Positions 39,657-39,845 of a DNA stretch of 39,845 nt are shown here, piece by piece. The notes under the pieces are model-generated. The model searched no databases. It had not been told where the DNA came from and saw only the letters and a program-made list of their open reading frames with translations. Origin of the DNA: Syntrophorhabdaceae bacterium (GTDB lineage Bacteria > Desulfobacterota > Syntrophorhabdia > Syntrophorhabdales > Syntrophorhabdaceae); assembly GCA_028698615.1 (NCBI GenBank), contig JAQVWF010000022.1:1-39845 (forward strand), written 5' to 3'. Made by a program: the position numbers and the translations under genes. Every line of letters starts with the position of its first letter. Position 1 is the first letter of the stretch.

Positions 39657-39845
39657 ATGAGATCACAGACACTGTCCACAGAATGCCAGAAGTTCGAGAC
39701 CGATATCGTTATTGCCGGCGGGGGCTTGAGCGGCCTGTCGGCGGCACTCACCGCTGCCGAAAGCGGGGTAAGGGCAATCCTCCTTGAGAAAATGCCCTTT
39801 CTCGGCGGTGCCGGTCTTTTCCCGGAAGGTTCTCTCGGCATAGGT
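39657..39845 (+). CDS. FAD-dependent oxidoreductase, fumarate-reductase-flavoprotein-like (partial)
   Basis: Only 63 codons are in the window. The N-terminus is an FAD-binding Rossmann unit: strand DIVIAGGGLSGLSAA (16-30) with the GxGxxG-type loop, then LLEK with the ribose-binding Glu, then PFLGGAGLFPEGS, which resembles the start of fumarate reductase/aspartate oxidase flavoproteins (a Gly-Gly-rich loop contacting FAD). The gene continues beyond the right edge. Substrate unknown. Confidence 0.75.
   Translation, partial: MRSQTLSTECQKFETDIVIAGGGLSGLSAALTAAESGVRAILLEKMPFLGGAGLFPEGSLGIG

Overview
The window is ordinary bacterial chromosome of fairly high G+C. It holds 37 protein genes I can support (two cut by the window edges), one short leader-peptide gene, and no rRNA, tRNA, CRISPR, phage or insertion sequence that I could see. 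The gene set fits a strictly anaerobic Gram-negative bacterium living on organic and aromatic acids: ETF-linked acyl-CoA dehydrogenases, a FixABCX-type electron complex, a split B12 mutase, a TRAP transporter, a FocA-type transporter and a 4-hydroxybutyryl-CoA dehydratase. A Desulfobacterota/syntroph relative (for example Syntrophorhabdus-like) is my best guess. That is an inference, not something the sequence proves.

Region A (1-20405, all minus strand) is one tightly packed run of 18 genes, read from 20405 leftwards: CaiB-type CoA-transferase, MeaB GTPase, two acyl-CoA dehydrogenases, EtfB, EtfA, FixC, FixX, GntR regulator, B12-binding mutase subunit, mutase large subunit, HyuA, HyuB, a PaaK-type acyl-CoA ligase, a three-subunit molybdenum hydroxylase, a VOC/epimerase-like protein and a cut-off Rossmann protein. 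Across a 0.5-kb control region with GTATAC operator-like sites lies a divergent TRAP transporter operon (20913-23832, plus). This inventory matches, step by step, the anaerobic indole-3-acetate (auxin) pathway known from Aromatoleum/Azoarcus: Mo-dependent hydroxylation to oxindole-acetate, ATP-dependent ring opening by HyuAB-like proteins, CoA transfer to aminophenylsuccinate, B12 rearrangement to an aryl-malonyl-CoA, then oxidative decarboxylation with electrons passed to ETF. I propose region A is such a system, with TRAP uptake. Active-site details support a modified chemistry. The mutase keeps the carboxylate-binding Tyr/Arg of methylmalonyl-CoA mutase but has a rebuilt loop. Both dehydrogenases lack a Glu base at either known position. 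The epimerase-like protein has lost a metal-binding His.

Region B (23857-28465) is a second metabolic module: a 4-hydroxybutyryl-CoA dehydratase with all four cluster ligands, a GntR regulator, and divergent succinyl-CoA-synthetase-like genes behind a near-consensus promoter.

Region C (28739-39845) is mostly housekeeping: a UPF0182 membrane protein, a hotdog thioesterase, a GyrI-like protein, an aminotransferase, a FocA transporter, an alpha/beta hydrolase, a cold-shock protein, TypA/BipA, an ArsC-like protein, a sirtuin and the start of a flavoprotein. Its surprise is upstream of the aminotransferase. A consensus promoter is followed by a 25-codon reading frame with seven Tyr codons in a row and then by tandem hairpins with interchangeable arms and a T8 terminator. 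This looks like an undescribed tyrosine attenuator.
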